Part shown: one piece after another, positions 25,601 to 33,325 of the stretch
Layout of the letters: each line of letters begins with the position of its first letter
Position numbering within the stretch: position 1 is the first letter of the stretch
Origin: Parabacteroides sp900760525
GTDB lineage: Bacteria; Bacteroidota; Bacteroidia; Bacteroidales; Tannerellaceae
Assembly (NCBI RefSeq): GCF_049860805.1
Contig: NZ_CP187555.1
Location: 4,526,001 to 4,590,000 of the forward strand
DNA: 64,000 nt
Direction of reading: 5' to 3'
Position numbers and translations under genes: made by a program
Notes under the pieces: model-generated
Told to the model about the DNA's origin: nothing
Database searches by the model: none
The model's input: the letters and a program-made list of their open reading frames with translations, nothing else

Positions 25601-27094
25601 GACGGCAATCTTGAGATCGGTTTTCCGGATGCGGTAAGTGAAGAGGGCTCTTTGCCATATCAGACGGTCGCCGTAACAAGTTCACTCGATTGGCAGACAC
25701 TCCAGTGGAGCGGTACGTGGGACGGCAAGGGTGATTTTATGCTGGGTTATACCGGCGAGATGTATGTCGCCCTCCTTTCACTTACAGACCGTCCAATAGA
25801 AGACTACAAGAAAGAAACTTCTACGAAATTCGAGCAAACCGACAGTAATATCCGGCTGCTGGGAACGAACATCGATAATCTGAAGGGCACGGTGACGAAC
25901 CTCGGTGTCGATCTGGATGCGGCAAAGGAGCAAATCCGGATCTATGCCGAACAGACGACGGAGAATACGGCAAAAATATCTCAGCTTACGGTAAAGACGG
26001 ATTCGATCAGTTCTGCCGTCACGGAAGTGTCGGGGGACCTGGAAGCGGCCCGGGCACGTATCGAAGTGGTTGCCGGGATAGCTGCATCGGCCGGGGACGC
26101 AAAGGTTTACAACCAGGCGGGCAATCCCTGGAACTCCTGGCCGAGCGGCCAGGAATACAAATATGTCGGGAGTACCTGGCACAACACATCCGATGGCCAT
26201 ACCTATCGGTATATCGGCTATGATAATTCGAATACGTGGGAAGATGTGACGAACATACAGGATTCTGCGAGCTACATCCTGCAAAACAAGAATAAGATAT
26301 CCACGGTGGTCGCGAACTTTGACGCTTACGGTAATCCGACAAGCGCGAGCGGGATCGTAACGACAGCCTACGCCAGCCAGATTTATGCGACCCGGCAAAC
26401 GGTAAATGCCCTTGACGGCCGTGTATCGAGTGCCGAGGCAAAGATCGACGTACATTCTTCGCAGATCAGCCTTAGGGTAGAAAAAGACGGCGTGATCTCC
26501 GCTATCAACCAGTCGAGCGAATCCGTCGTGATCGATGCGAAGAAGATAAACCTGAACGGCGTGACGACGATCAACAACTCTTTCCGGGTGGAAGCCGACG
26601 GAACGACACATATTGGTGGTTTTACGGTCGAAGGAGGCCGATTATACTGGAAAGGACGCGATTATTTCGCAAATGACTCCCGGTCGTTGAAGCTCGGTGT
26701 TTCAGCAACTGCAACGGAAGGTGTTGTGGATGTCGCATTCAATGCGGCCACGACAGGACGGTTCGGAATAAAGGCTGTCGGTTCGAATATGGGAGGCGCC
26801 GCTATATACGGATCGACAGGAGCCCAGACCTACCCGGCGAGCGGCATGACATACGCAGGCTATTTTGTTGGTCCTGTGGATGTACGTGATACATCGAACG
26901 GGCTTGTCAGTGACGTTTGCGCGAGTCAGAAGTTTCGTGCGATAACAGCCCGTAATACGAACGGGACTTATGCGTATCGAAGCGGGATCTCGTTTCGTCA
27001 GACATACGATTTGGATGATGTGAGAATTGAGGTAATAAACGGAATTATCGTCGGCCTATATAAGGATAACGGCGAGATAATCATAGTAGGATAA
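22682..27094 (+). CDS. Tail tip / baseplate hub protein with fibre-like C-terminus
   Basis: 1470 residues. The N-terminal 480 residues have the layout of Tal/gp44-type hub proteins: small barrel domains, NLTRCEYGEEITLGYGQG, and RRSRITKITRKVTLP. The middle has helical and strand parts (residues 550-900), and the C-terminal part has a coiled coil-like segment (SISSAVTEVSGDLEAARARI), a linker with a GNPWNSWPSGQEY-type repeat, and a beta-helical adhesion end. It docks on the distal tail protein and contacts the cell. No lytic motif was seen. Confidence 0.7.
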   Translation: MLLTVYSSAGQKKFELSPDESSTEVSGIQSDNVLTLSFTLYEYVALEVGDYVDFMWHRYHLTERYLPHEKNTQEWSYDVKFYGLQSLIGRFLVLDTTDGDTNPTFTLTAPPSEHVELIVKSINDGFSTTDWKVGQVDGADNIVIDYEGKYCDEALKEIAEKVGTEWWTDGTTVNLTRCEYGEEITLGYGQGLLEIEKDTADGVKVYTRLFPVGSDRNIDPSRYGHSRLQLPGGARYVDVNTEKYGIIHHYEKDAFAGIYPRRVGTVSAVREEEVTDEEGNPYTIYYFKDDAMDFDPNDYEIAGEVKRVSFQEGSELSGLGTGDDYYFEVNFDSATREFEIITIWPYGNEMQLPGGELVPKAGDKYILWNLSMPDEYYPLAEKELSEAVDAYNEKNGIDVSVYKSPTDHVWMEENAASLYIGRRVKLLSREYFPETGYRRSRITKITRKVTLPTSMDIEISDALSTGFLEKISGDIADVKNYVKTGSNGGGGMAIVRSWENTPASDYNVASFKMTLKQIAMLALSRLGPDEARGLIKFLAGAEFGKFSEGLSGGRIDKEGNAEFGSLLTRLRAILQELQVNGAAEFRGNLSSEEFISGFLDGKGWSIFKKEVLNALGIPEAKYTAEFDEVIVRGTLRVFTMVISQLLGENDNRVFAGMMEVDHYDAATGRVYFDTNGGRYYNPFRKDDYIMVQQYNGMPSEENDHYVTKHYELIITAAGIGNQEDREDRLDWVTFQNFVSADGRPAVELITKGDTFTRVDNATDADRKGLIQIITVGAATPYMDIVYGLKTDPDNSLKGRLGNLKGIYHHLFGWMEGFGELLTNLYAVGDLRLRRTGENLDAKIEMLKSMFATQYQRVRYDITEEENYLKNATFSESMEYWQAENEAEILMQNGEAMLMNGAIYTLTGKTASVEEYEGRNMLHLSGSSVRQQNAHIRQPGTHKEFVPPTPNNMTEEYVDVKDTLYLTIKFLAKTDGNLEIGFPDAVSEEGSLPYQTVAVTSSLDWQTLQWSGTWDGKGDFMLGYTGEMYVALLSLTDRPIEDYKKETSTKFEQTDSNIRLLGTNIDNLKGTVTNLGVDLDAAKEQIRIYAEQTTENTAKISQLTVKTDSISSAVTEVSGDLEAARARIEVVAGIAASAGDAKVYNQAGNPWNSWPSGQEYKYVGSTWHNTSDGHTYRYIGYDNSNTWEDVTNIQDSASYILQNKNKISTVVANFDAYGNPTSASGIVTTAYASQIYATRQTVNALDGRVSSAEAKIDVHSSQISLRVEKDGVISAINQSSESVVIDAKKINLNGVTTINNSFRVEADGTTHIGGFTVEGGRLYWKGRDYFANDSRSLKLGVSATATEGVVDVAFNAATTGRFGIKAVGSNMGGAAIYGSTGAQTYPASGMTYAGYFVGPVDVRDTSNGLVSDVCASQKFRAITARNTNGTYAYRSGISFRQTYDLDDVRIEVINGIIVGLYKDNGEIIIVG

Positions 27095-27128
27095 CATAAA
27101 AATAACCTAAAAAAGGAGGAATATCATC

Positions 27129-27437
27129 ATGGTAGTGAATTTCAACCAAGAGTTTATCGACTGTTTCGGAAACGGGATTCCTGGAAAGAACCCCAAAAAG
27201 GCAAGTAATATTGCGGAAGAGCTTTGCCTGACGCTATTCAATCTCAGTACGCTCGGTGGCGGGATAGTGGCACAGGATAAAAAGTATATAGCTTACCGTC
27301 TGAGCCTTCGTATCTCGGAATGTCCCGAAGCAGTGGAACTGACGACCGAAGAGGCCAGCTTTCTGAAGGAAGTGAGTGCGGAAGCCTACTCAGCCGGTGC
27401 TTATGGCCGGATTGCGGACCTAATAGAAGGAAAATGA
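27129..27437 (+). CDS. Small tail-operon protein, 102 residues
   Basis: A very strong ribosome binding site (aaaggagg) precedes the ATG by 9 bases. Mixed sequence with an N-terminal helix and a glycine patch (LSTLGGGIVAQDKKYI), no motif recognised. It overlaps the next gene by 4 bases (ATGA). Possibly a tail fibre accessory protein by position. Confidence 0.55.
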   Translation: MVVNFNQEFIDCFGNGIPGKNPKKASNIAEELCLTLFNLSTLGGGIVAQDKKYIAYRLSLRISECPEAVELTTEEASFLKEVSAEAYSAGAYGRIADLIEGK

Positions 27438-27742
27438 AGTTTAACCCCATAAAAAAATCGAAGATGAAAAAGAAAACAGCGAATTCGACAGTGAATTATG
27501 ATCCGGAAGTGGTGAGCGAAGTTTGCTCGATCCACTTCACAAGAGTGACAAACGCCGCAGGCCGTACGCTTTATGGCAAGATCATAAAGGATGATGCGGA
27601 AGTCGGGAGCGTGAGCTATGACGAAAAGGGCGGTTACCTGATAACAAGTCTGAAGCCTTACGCCTCGCTCTCGGACGACGAAGTGGATACGATCTACCGG
27701 AAAGTCCCCGGTTGTGTGCGCGAAGCCCTCTCTGACGAATAA
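27434..27742 (+). CDS. Small tail-operon protein, 102 residues
   Basis: Starts ATGA on the preceding stop; a second ATG at 27464 is an alternative. Basic N-terminus (KKSKMKKKTAN), then beta strands with VTNAAGRTLYGKIIKDD. Not recognised. It lies directly before the coiled-coil fibre gene. Confidence 0.55.
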   Translation: MKFNPIKKSKMKKKTANSTVNYDPEVVSEVCSIHFTRVTNAAGRTLYGKIIKDDAEVGSVSYDEKGGYLITSLKPYASLSDDEVDTIYRKVPGCVREALSDE

Positions 27743-27757
27743 GAAAGGAGGCCTCAA

Positions 27758-29875
27758 ATGGGAATGATCCAGACATCCCAGCGAGAACTGGAAGCGTTTT
27801 ACGCTATGGCGCTTCCGGGTTTCCTGGATTATTTGAAGGTGCATGGCACGAGCGTGGACCGTGTGGAGATGGCAACCACGATCGAGGGGATTACGTCACT
27901 GCCGGGCCGGTACCGGCTCGGTGGCGTGGAGAAGAACGTGCTGGTTCCGATGGATCTCCTGACAAAAGGCGTAGATATCGAGATCGAGGCATGCCGTGAG
28001 GCTACGGTGAATGCGAATACCGCTGCGGATAATGCTAATGCAGCCGCCCAGCGTGTGGAAACAGCCATAGAAGATGTCGGGGCGGTAAAGCAGGCTGCAC
28101 TCGATGCGGCAGCCGAAGCCCTTGAAGCGGCGGGAACGGTACTGGAAAGTGCGGAAGCGGCACGGGAAGCCACCCTTAAAGCGGAAGCGGCCACGTCTGA
28201 AGCCAAGGCAGCTACGGAGCGTGCCCTTCAGGCGGCCGGCGCTGCCGAAGAAACCGACAGAGAGGTTTCCGAAAATGAGGAGCTACGCGCCATGGCCGAA
28301 ACAAACAGGGCTTTGGCCGAAGAAACTCGTGTCGCAGTCGAATCCCTTCGGGACGAAGCCGAAAAGATCCGTGCTGCTTCCGAAGAGGGACGCCTTACGG
28401 CAGAAGGTATCCGGGAAGAGTCGGAAACTTTACGCCGGGCGGCTGAAACTATGCGCAGTGAAGCCGAAACGGTAAGGGAAAAACAAGAAGCGGCGCGTCA
28501 TCAAGCCGAAAAAGAACGTCAGGAAGCGGAACGGTTACGACAGGAGGCGGAAGCTACAAGGGAACAAAAGGAAACTGAACGTATCGGAAATGAGGCAAAG
28601 AGAGTTCAAACCGAGACAGAACGTCAGGCGGCAGAGGTTGCCCGTGCTACGGCTGAGAACCAGAGAGTGTCGGCTGAGAACTCCCGTATCCTGGCCGAGG
28701 AAGAACGGGAAGAAAAAGAAGCTGAGAGAAAAATTGCCGAGGCGAATCGGGAAACAGCCGAGTCTTCCCGGAAAGCATCGGAATTGACCCGAAAGGAAAC
28801 TGAAGCCTCAAGGATAGAAGCCGAAAACTTACGCGTTTCAGCTGAAGACCTCAGGATCCTGGCAGAAGACGGGCGACGGACGGCTGAAGACGGACGTGTC
28901 ACGGCAGAGGCGTTAAGGGCCGAACTGGCGGCACATCCGATGAAACCCCAGGGCGGTTTCTGGTTCGAATGGGACATCGAGGCACATGAGTACCGTAATA
29001 CCGGTATCCAGGCCAAAGGAGATGTCGGGGATTCTTTCAGGATCATCGGGCGTTATGATACCCTGGAGGAACTTGAAACGAAGGTACCGGACGGAACCGG
29101 CATCGATGGCGTGTACGCTGTAGGAGAAACGGAACCGTACGATTATTTCGCTTGGCTTGTAGTGGACGGTGTATGGAAATGGGACAATCAGGGCAAGCTC
29201 CGGGGAGCCGAAGGTAAATCATCATACGAGGTATGGGAGGAACTGCCGGAAAACGAAGGAAAGACGCTGGATGAGTATTTCGATTACCTCAGTCCTCTGA
29301 TCGATCCCGAAACCGGACGCTGGAAAATACAAGGGGTGGATACCGGCGTACAAGCCGAAGCAATCGACGCGCATGTGACCGTAAAAGAGAATGAACCGGA
29401 CACCTATATATTGCATGTCAAAAGCGCCGGCGGCGAATTTGACACGCCGAACCTTCGCGGATTCGACGTAAAAGTCCGGGAAGCGGAAACCAATACGCCG
29501 GAAGAATACAAGCTGGAGATCACCACGGTGGAAGGGACATTCAAGACGCCCAACCTTCAGGGGCGTAGCGGTTCGACAGTGATCGACATCGATCATGAAC
29601 CGGATGAAGGCGACACGCACTATACTTACAACGATGTGCAATACGCTTTTTCGGTGGGTGACGAAGTGAGATGGTACGACAGCGAAAACGATGAATATGT
29701 CCTCTTCAAACTCTATGCCGTGACCGGAGCCGGAGCGGTATGGGAAGAAATGGGAAGCGGGGCGGGATCACTCCCGAATGACGTGATCCTTACAGGACCG
29801 TCCGATCTTTCCTCGGAAGAATCGGAGAGCTACATTTATTTGGAAGACGGATATTTAAAAGGTAAGGAGGAATAA
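27758..29875 (+). CDS. Coiled-coil tail fibre
   Basis: 705 residues. After a short N-terminal domain (residues 1-75, likely tail attachment), residues about 80-385 are one long coil with 11-residue periodicity (RQEAERLRQEAEATREQ). The remainder is beta-rich with a GGFWFEWDIEAHEYRNTG start and repeated TPNL segments. A trimeric fibre shaft with a distal domain is the natural reading. A good ribosome binding site (aaggagg) precedes it. Confidence 0.75.
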   Translation: MGMIQTSQRELEAFYAMALPGFLDYLKVHGTSVDRVEMATTIEGITSLPGRYRLGGVEKNVLVPMDLLTKGVDIEIEACREATVNANTAADNANAAAQRVETAIEDVGAVKQAALDAAAEALEAAGTVLESAEAAREATLKAEAATSEAKAATERALQAAGAAEETDREVSENEELRAMAETNRALAEETRVAVESLRDEAEKIRAASEEGRLTAEGIREESETLRRAAETMRSEAETVREKQEAARHQAEKERQEAERLRQEAEATREQKETERIGNEAKRVQTETERQAAEVARATAENQRVSAENSRILAEEEREEKEAERKIAEANRETAESSRKASELTRKETEASRIEAENLRVSAEDLRILAEDGRRTAEDGRVTAEALRAELAAHPMKPQGGFWFEWDIEAHEYRNTGIQAKGDVGDSFRIIGRYDTLEELETKVPDGTGIDGVYAVGETEPYDYFAWLVVDGVWKWDNQGKLRGAEGKSSYEVWEELPENEGKTLDEYFDYLSPLIDPETGRWKIQGVDTGVQAEAIDAHVTVKENEPDTYILHVKSAGGEFDTPNLRGFDVKVREAETNTPEEYKLEITTVEGTFKTPNLQGRSGSTVIDIDHEPDEGDTHYTYNDVQYAFSVGDEVRWYDSENDEYVLFKLYAVTGAGAVWEEMGSGAGSLPNDVILTGPSDLSSEESESYIYLEDGYLKGKEE

Positions 29876-29877
29876 CG

Positions 29878-30237
29878 ATGGCAAGAAACAAGGGTGGCGT
29901 CTATGTCTACCAACAGATGGAGAAAATGTTGGCGGAGTGGCTGGCGGAAACGAAACCGATACCGGCAAAGGTGCTGTGTTGGGAATCGGACACCGGCATT
30001 ATCCGGATGGGTGACGGCAAGTCGATGTACAAGGACCTGCCGCCCCGAATCAGCAGCGGGCTTTCCCCGCGTATCAGCGAAACAACCGGATGTTGGGAGA
30101 CGTTCAACATCGCAACAAAACAATGGGATGATACAGGTATAAATCCGACCATAGGAACGGGAATCGACGGAGGGAAACCTTCTTCAGTATATACACCCGG
30201 ACAAATTTTAGTATTTGGTAAAGTAACAGATCAGTAA
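29878..30237 (+). CDS. Small tail protein with Mtd_N-like domain
   Basis: 119 residues. The segment LCWESDTGIIRMGDGKSMYKDLP-type (residues 35-60) matches the N-terminal domain of the major tropism determinant family, which docks fibres to the tail. It starts 2 bases after the preceding stop. The remainder is a short beta strand part with PGQILVFGKV at the end. Confidence 0.65.
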   Translation: MARNKGGVYVYQQMEKMLAEWLAETKPIPAKVLCWESDTGIIRMGDGKSMYKDLPPRISSGLSPRISETTGCWETFNIATKQWDDTGINPTIGTGIDGGKPSSVYTPGQILVFGKVTDQ

Positions 30238-30249
30238 AATTCAAAGAAT

Positions 30250-32424
30250 ATGGCTATACAATTGCAATTAAGAAACGGAACGATACAAGAATGGGAAGAA
30301 GCTAATCCCGTTCTTGCAGAAGGTGAACCGGGAGTGGTGTTGGAACCTTCAGGCGGCTTCGTGATAGGTGACGGAAAGAATCCCTATAAGAATCTGCCTT
30401 TCCATCCCTGGGCACAGGACGCATACGATATTTTGGTAACGTATGGGGGGTACAAAGGAACGAAGGATGATTTTTGTCGTCAACTCGGATCATCGCTTCG
30501 TATGCCTGAGCAGCAGGCCGGAACATTTGCAAATGCAGGTTCTGGCTGGAACTCATACACGTTCCCGAAGGAATTTTCGGAAGACGTGTATGTGGTTCTC
30601 ACCCCGCAGGATGCAGCCGTTTTTGCATCGGTAAAAAATGTTACCAAACAGGGATTTCATTATTGCCTCTTCAATGCAGCCGGTGATACGATTGCAGAAA
30701 ATGTCGTGGTGGGCTACATGGCGACGGCAGTCTCAGAACTAAACTTGGCACAAGCGATCGCAAGGGCTTCCGGCCTTAACCCTTTCGACTTTGACAACCT
30801 GACCGATCTTTTCACCGGTCATGCCGCCGAGGTTGTCGCTGACGAGGCGGCTTTTAACCTGGTAGGGCGTTCGGCAATGGCTTCCTCACGGTATATTTGC
30901 CATCTGACCGGCCTTAATCCTGACAGCTACTTCAACATGGTTTCCATTGCTGGAGATGTAACGGCCATGAACAACGTGAGTAAGAATCCGGAGGTTATAT
31001 CCTACATACAAACAGCCCCCGGAGCTTACGACAGTATCCGGCTCGGAACTATGCCGATGGCAAAATACCTTTGCGGCATTTTGGAGCATGAACCGGAAAA
31101 CTATTCGACCGTCACGAATATTCTGGAGGACGAAGAATTGTTGGCTGAACTCGTTTTGTCCGAGGCCGCCATGACCGCACTCTGCGGATCATCAATCAGT
31201 ACAATAGAATTATCCGCCAGCGACGTCGCCATGCAGGCAGTCGCCGCCAGCGACGTCGCCATGCAGGCAGTCGCCGCCAGCGACGTCGCCATGCAGGCAG
31301 TCGCCGCCAGCGACGTCGCCATGCAGGCAGTCGCCGCCAGCGACGTCGCCATGCAGGCAGTCGCCGCCAGCGACGTCGCCATGCAGGCAGTCGCCGCCAG
31401 CGACGTCGCCATGCAGGCAGTCGCCGCCAGCGACGTCGCCATGCAGGCAGTCGCCGCCAGCGACGTCGCCATGCAGGCAGTCGCCGCCAGCGACGTCGCC
31501 AGTGATGCTATATTTAATAATGATAGTGCATTTACTGTCATTTTGGAATCTCCGGTCGCAATGGAAGCTATTTCTGATTCAGAATCGGCCATCACAAGTT
31601 TGATTCAATCACAAGAACGTTGCAATAGACTCGCTGCCAGCGAGACCGCGATGAGCGCGGTGGCTGCCAGCGAGACCGCGATGAGCGCGGTGGCTGCCAG
31701 CGAGACCGCGATGATATCTATAATATCTGAAGAAAATGCAAGAGAAACTTTCTTTGGCTCGAAATACAAAGTCGGCTTGGGATTGGCAACCTACGCGAAG
31801 ATTAATAATTCAGCCCTGAAAGGGTGCAATACAATATCATTGGTTGCTGCAAGCAGCACAGCCATGCAGGCGGTTGCTGCAAGCAGCACAGCCATGCAGG
31901 CGGTTGCTGCAAGCAGCACAGCCATGCAGGCGGTTGCTGCAAGCAGCACAGCCATGCAGGCGGTTGCTGCAAGCAGCACAGCCATGCAGGCGGTTGCTGC
32001 AAGCAGCACAGCCATGCAGGCGGTTGCTGCAAGCAGCACAGCATTAAATGCTATTGTAAAAGTTGTTTCAGCTTGTCAAGCCATTGTTGCAAATATTTCA
32101 ACGTACAGAAGTCAAGTCCTTTCTGCTTTATCCGGTGGAAATGAATTTACTAAAACAACAGGGCAACAAGTAGGAAATGGTAATACAACCGTTGATCATG
32201 GATTGAATACAAATACTATCTATATTCCTACATCTTGCCAAGATGATGGTGATACAGATATGGCTGCTTATTCTGGTGTAAATCAAACTACACAAATTGC
32301 ATCTGTTGGACGTCATAGCGGCGAAACAGCCGTTAATACAGGTGTTGCTCTTAGAGGTGTAAAAGTAGTCGGTACAGGGTCATCGGTTGGTTATTTTAAA
32401 TTCGATATTTATACGGCAAAATGA
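30250..32424 (+). CDS. Tail fibre with Mtd_N domain and tandem 10-residue repeats
   Basis: 724 residues. Residues 1-50 are an Mtd_N-like docking domain (EEANPVLAEGEPG, then VIGDGKNPYKNLP). The middle (about 225-600) is built of 10-residue units of the form AS-x-x-AM-x-AV-A. They are degenerate in places and exactly repeated in three arrays of 9.5, 2.5 and 6.5 units. The C-terminal 115 residues (from about nucleotide 32080) are AT-rich and include NTTVDHGLNTNTIYIPTSC, likely a receptor-binding tip from another source. Array length should vary by slippage and so change fibre length. No reverse transcriptase or template repeat of a diversity-generating retroelement is near. Confidence 0.75.
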   Translation: MAIQLQLRNGTIQEWEEANPVLAEGEPGVVLEPSGGFVIGDGKNPYKNLPFHPWAQDAYDILVTYGGYKGTKDDFCRQLGSSLRMPEQQAGTFANAGSGWNSYTFPKEFSEDVYVVLTPQDAAVFASVKNVTKQGFHYCLFNAAGDTIAENVVVGYMATAVSELNLAQAIARASGLNPFDFDNLTDLFTGHAAEVVADEAAFNLVGRSAMASSRYICHLTGLNPDSYFNMVSIAGDVTAMNNVSKNPEVISYIQTAPGAYDSIRLGTMPMAKYLCGILEHEPENYSTVTNILEDEELLAELVLSEAAMTALCGSSISTIELSASDVAMQAVAASDVAMQAVAASDVAMQAVAASDVAMQAVAASDVAMQAVAASDVAMQAVAASDVAMQAVAASDVAMQAVAASDVAMQAVAASDVASDAIFNNDSAFTVILESPVAMEAISDSESAITSLIQSQERCNRLAASETAMSAVAASETAMSAVAASETAMISIISEENARETFFGSKYKVGLGLATYAKINNSALKGCNTISLVAASSTAMQAVAASSTAMQAVAASSTAMQAVAASSTAMQAVAASSTAMQAVAASSTAMQAVAASSTALNAIVKVVSACQAIVANISTYRSQVLSALSGGNEFTKTTGQQVGNGNTTVDHGLNTNTIYIPTSCQDDGDTDMAAYSGVNQTTQIASVGRHSGETAVNTGVALRGVKVVGTGSSVGYFKFDIYTAK
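31216..31500 (+). repeat. Perfect 30-bp tandem repeat, 9.5 copies
   Basis: Nine full copies and a half copy of a 30-bp unit encoding ASDVAMQAVA. The copies are identical, including third codon positions. Confidence 0.98.
31636..31710 (+). repeat. Perfect 30-bp tandem repeat, 2.5 copies
   Basis: Two and a half copies of a 30-bp unit encoding ASETAMSAVA. It has the same protein pattern as the first array but different codons. Confidence 0.95.
31849..32043 (+). repeat. Perfect 30-bp tandem repeat, 6.5 copies
   Basis: Six full copies and a half copy of a 30-bp unit encoding ASSTAMQAVA. The copies are identical, with codons unlike those of the first array. Confidence 0.98.
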
Positions 32425-32483
32425 GTCGAGAATATTATCTCATAAAAAGTAAGTTTACATATTAATTTAACGAATAGTCGCTT

Positions 32484-32789
32484 ATGAAAGTAGAAGGAAT
32501 CAAGTGTCTTTCAGTAAAAGCTGAAAATGAAAAATTAGTGGTGGAACTATCCGAAACCTCTTTTTCTGAAATAGAAAAAGAGTTAGTGGGTAAAACAGAG
32601 TTGTCTGTGTTTGCGGATAACCAGAACGAAAATATTTTGGTGGAGAAACATTACGATTATGCGAAAGCGGATAGTTGTAAATACGACTATGATCGGAAGA
32701 CTTACACATTGACACTTCGTAAATTAACCAGTATTGAAAAACAACTGGAAGATTTAAAGAAAGAAGTTGCAGCAATGCGTAGTGTGTAA
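32484..32789 (+). CDS. Small protein after the fibre gene, with C-terminal coiled coil
   Basis: 101 residues, AT-rich gene. Beta-rich N-terminal part, then EKQLEDLKKEVAAMRSV, a short coiled coil at the end. It may be a fibre chaperone or structural protein by position. It lies 59 bases after the fibre gene and before the structured element at 32861. Confidence 0.6.
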   Translation: MKVEGIKCLSVKAENEKLVVELSETSFSEIEKELVGKTELSVFADNQNENILVEKHYDYAKADSCKYDYDRKTYTLTLRKLTSIEKQLEDLKKEVAAMRSV

Positions 32790-32860
32790 GAATGAACCAA
32801 ATACTCATAGTTATTTAAAACTATGGGAATTTTAGCCTGGACAGATCGGGAGAAGAGAAA

Positions 32861-32986
32861 GCCCCCGGTCTGTTAAATAGTAACGCCAATCACTTATTTA
32901 CAACAAAAGTACGCCAGAGCGCACGACCGGGGGCAAATAGCCTCTGTCGCACTCTGGCTTTTTGTTGTTAAAATGATTGGCATTAC
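32861..32986. other. Nested inverted repeats forming a pseudoknot-like element, with terminator
   Basis: One long imperfect stem is made of GTAACGCCAATCA/TGATTGGCATTAC (32880-32892, 32974-32986), ACAACAAAA/TTTTGTTGT (32900-32908, 32960-32968) and CGCCAGAGCG/CGCACTCTGGC (32912-32921, 32948-32958). The innermost stem is followed by TTTTT and should end plus-strand transcription from the tail operon. The apical loop carries GACCGGGGGC (32925-32934), complementary in all ten bases to GCCCCCGGTC at 32861-32870 upstream of the stem. That pairing would make a pseudoknot, or compete with the stem. On the minus strand, -7-like boxes (TACCTTTG at 32993-32986, TACTTTTG at 32911-32904) are also present. 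Confidence 0.6.
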
Positions 32987-33009
32987 AAAGGTACTTAAAT
33001 TTTTGTTGT

Positions 33010-33252
33010 ATGAAAGTGATAGAAATATTAAACTTTAATCGGGAGTTACTTGCAAAACTCTTGGATTCTGGAATCCGGTTGGATGATGTCCGATACGTTA
33101 ATCTGTATACAGATTATTTCCGCCAACTTCGAGCAGGCGGAAAGGTAACGTATATCGTGGCTAAACTTGCTGAACAATATGGTATATCTGAGCGTAAGGT
33201 CTACGATTTGATAAAACGCTTTCAAAGTGACTGCAAACAGTTTGCAGTGTAA
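33010..33252 (+). CDS. Small HTH regulator, Mor-like
   Basis: The ATG at 33010 gives an 80-residue protein: a helical N-terminus (NFNRELLAKLLDSGIRLDDV), then VTYIVAKLAEQYGISERKVYDLI, a clear helix-turn-helix of the Mor/C transcription activator type known from Mu-like phages. At the right end of the prophage it may control the modification genes that follow. A palindrome CTGCAAAC-A-GTTTGCAG (33231-33247) lies in its last codons and may be an operator. Confidence 0.65.
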   Translation: MKVIEILNFNRELLAKLLDSGIRLDDVRYVNLYTDYFRQLRAGGKVTYIVAKLAEQYGISERKVYDLIKRFQSDCKQFAV

Positions 33253-33253
33253 A
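33242..33253 (+). repeat. Direct repeat TTGCAGTGTAAA, left copy
   Basis: The 12-base sequence occurs again at 33980-33991, so it flanks the thymidylate-synthase-like gene on both sides. The left copy overlaps the right arm of the palindrome at 33231-33247. Confidence 0.6.
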
Positions 33254-33325
33254 AGATGTGTTTCATGGCTGATAAAGTAGAAGGGGTACTAACTTTGATT
33301 CCGTATCAAATAAGAGAAATCAGCC

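Noticed and set aside
31216..32043. CRISPR array
   Set aside because: The 30-bp units follow each other without spacers and are in frame within a fibre gene.
31101..32144. Long open frames in other frames and on the minus strand across the repeats
   Set aside because: They arise from a repeat unit divisible by three with no stop in several frames; products are simple repeats of CKQHSHAGGC type.
29878..32424. Diversity-generating retroelement, because of Mtd_N domains
   Set aside because: No template repeat, variable repeat with adenine-specific changes or accessory gene was seen, and the only reverse transcriptase in the window is the group II intron protein at 49412.
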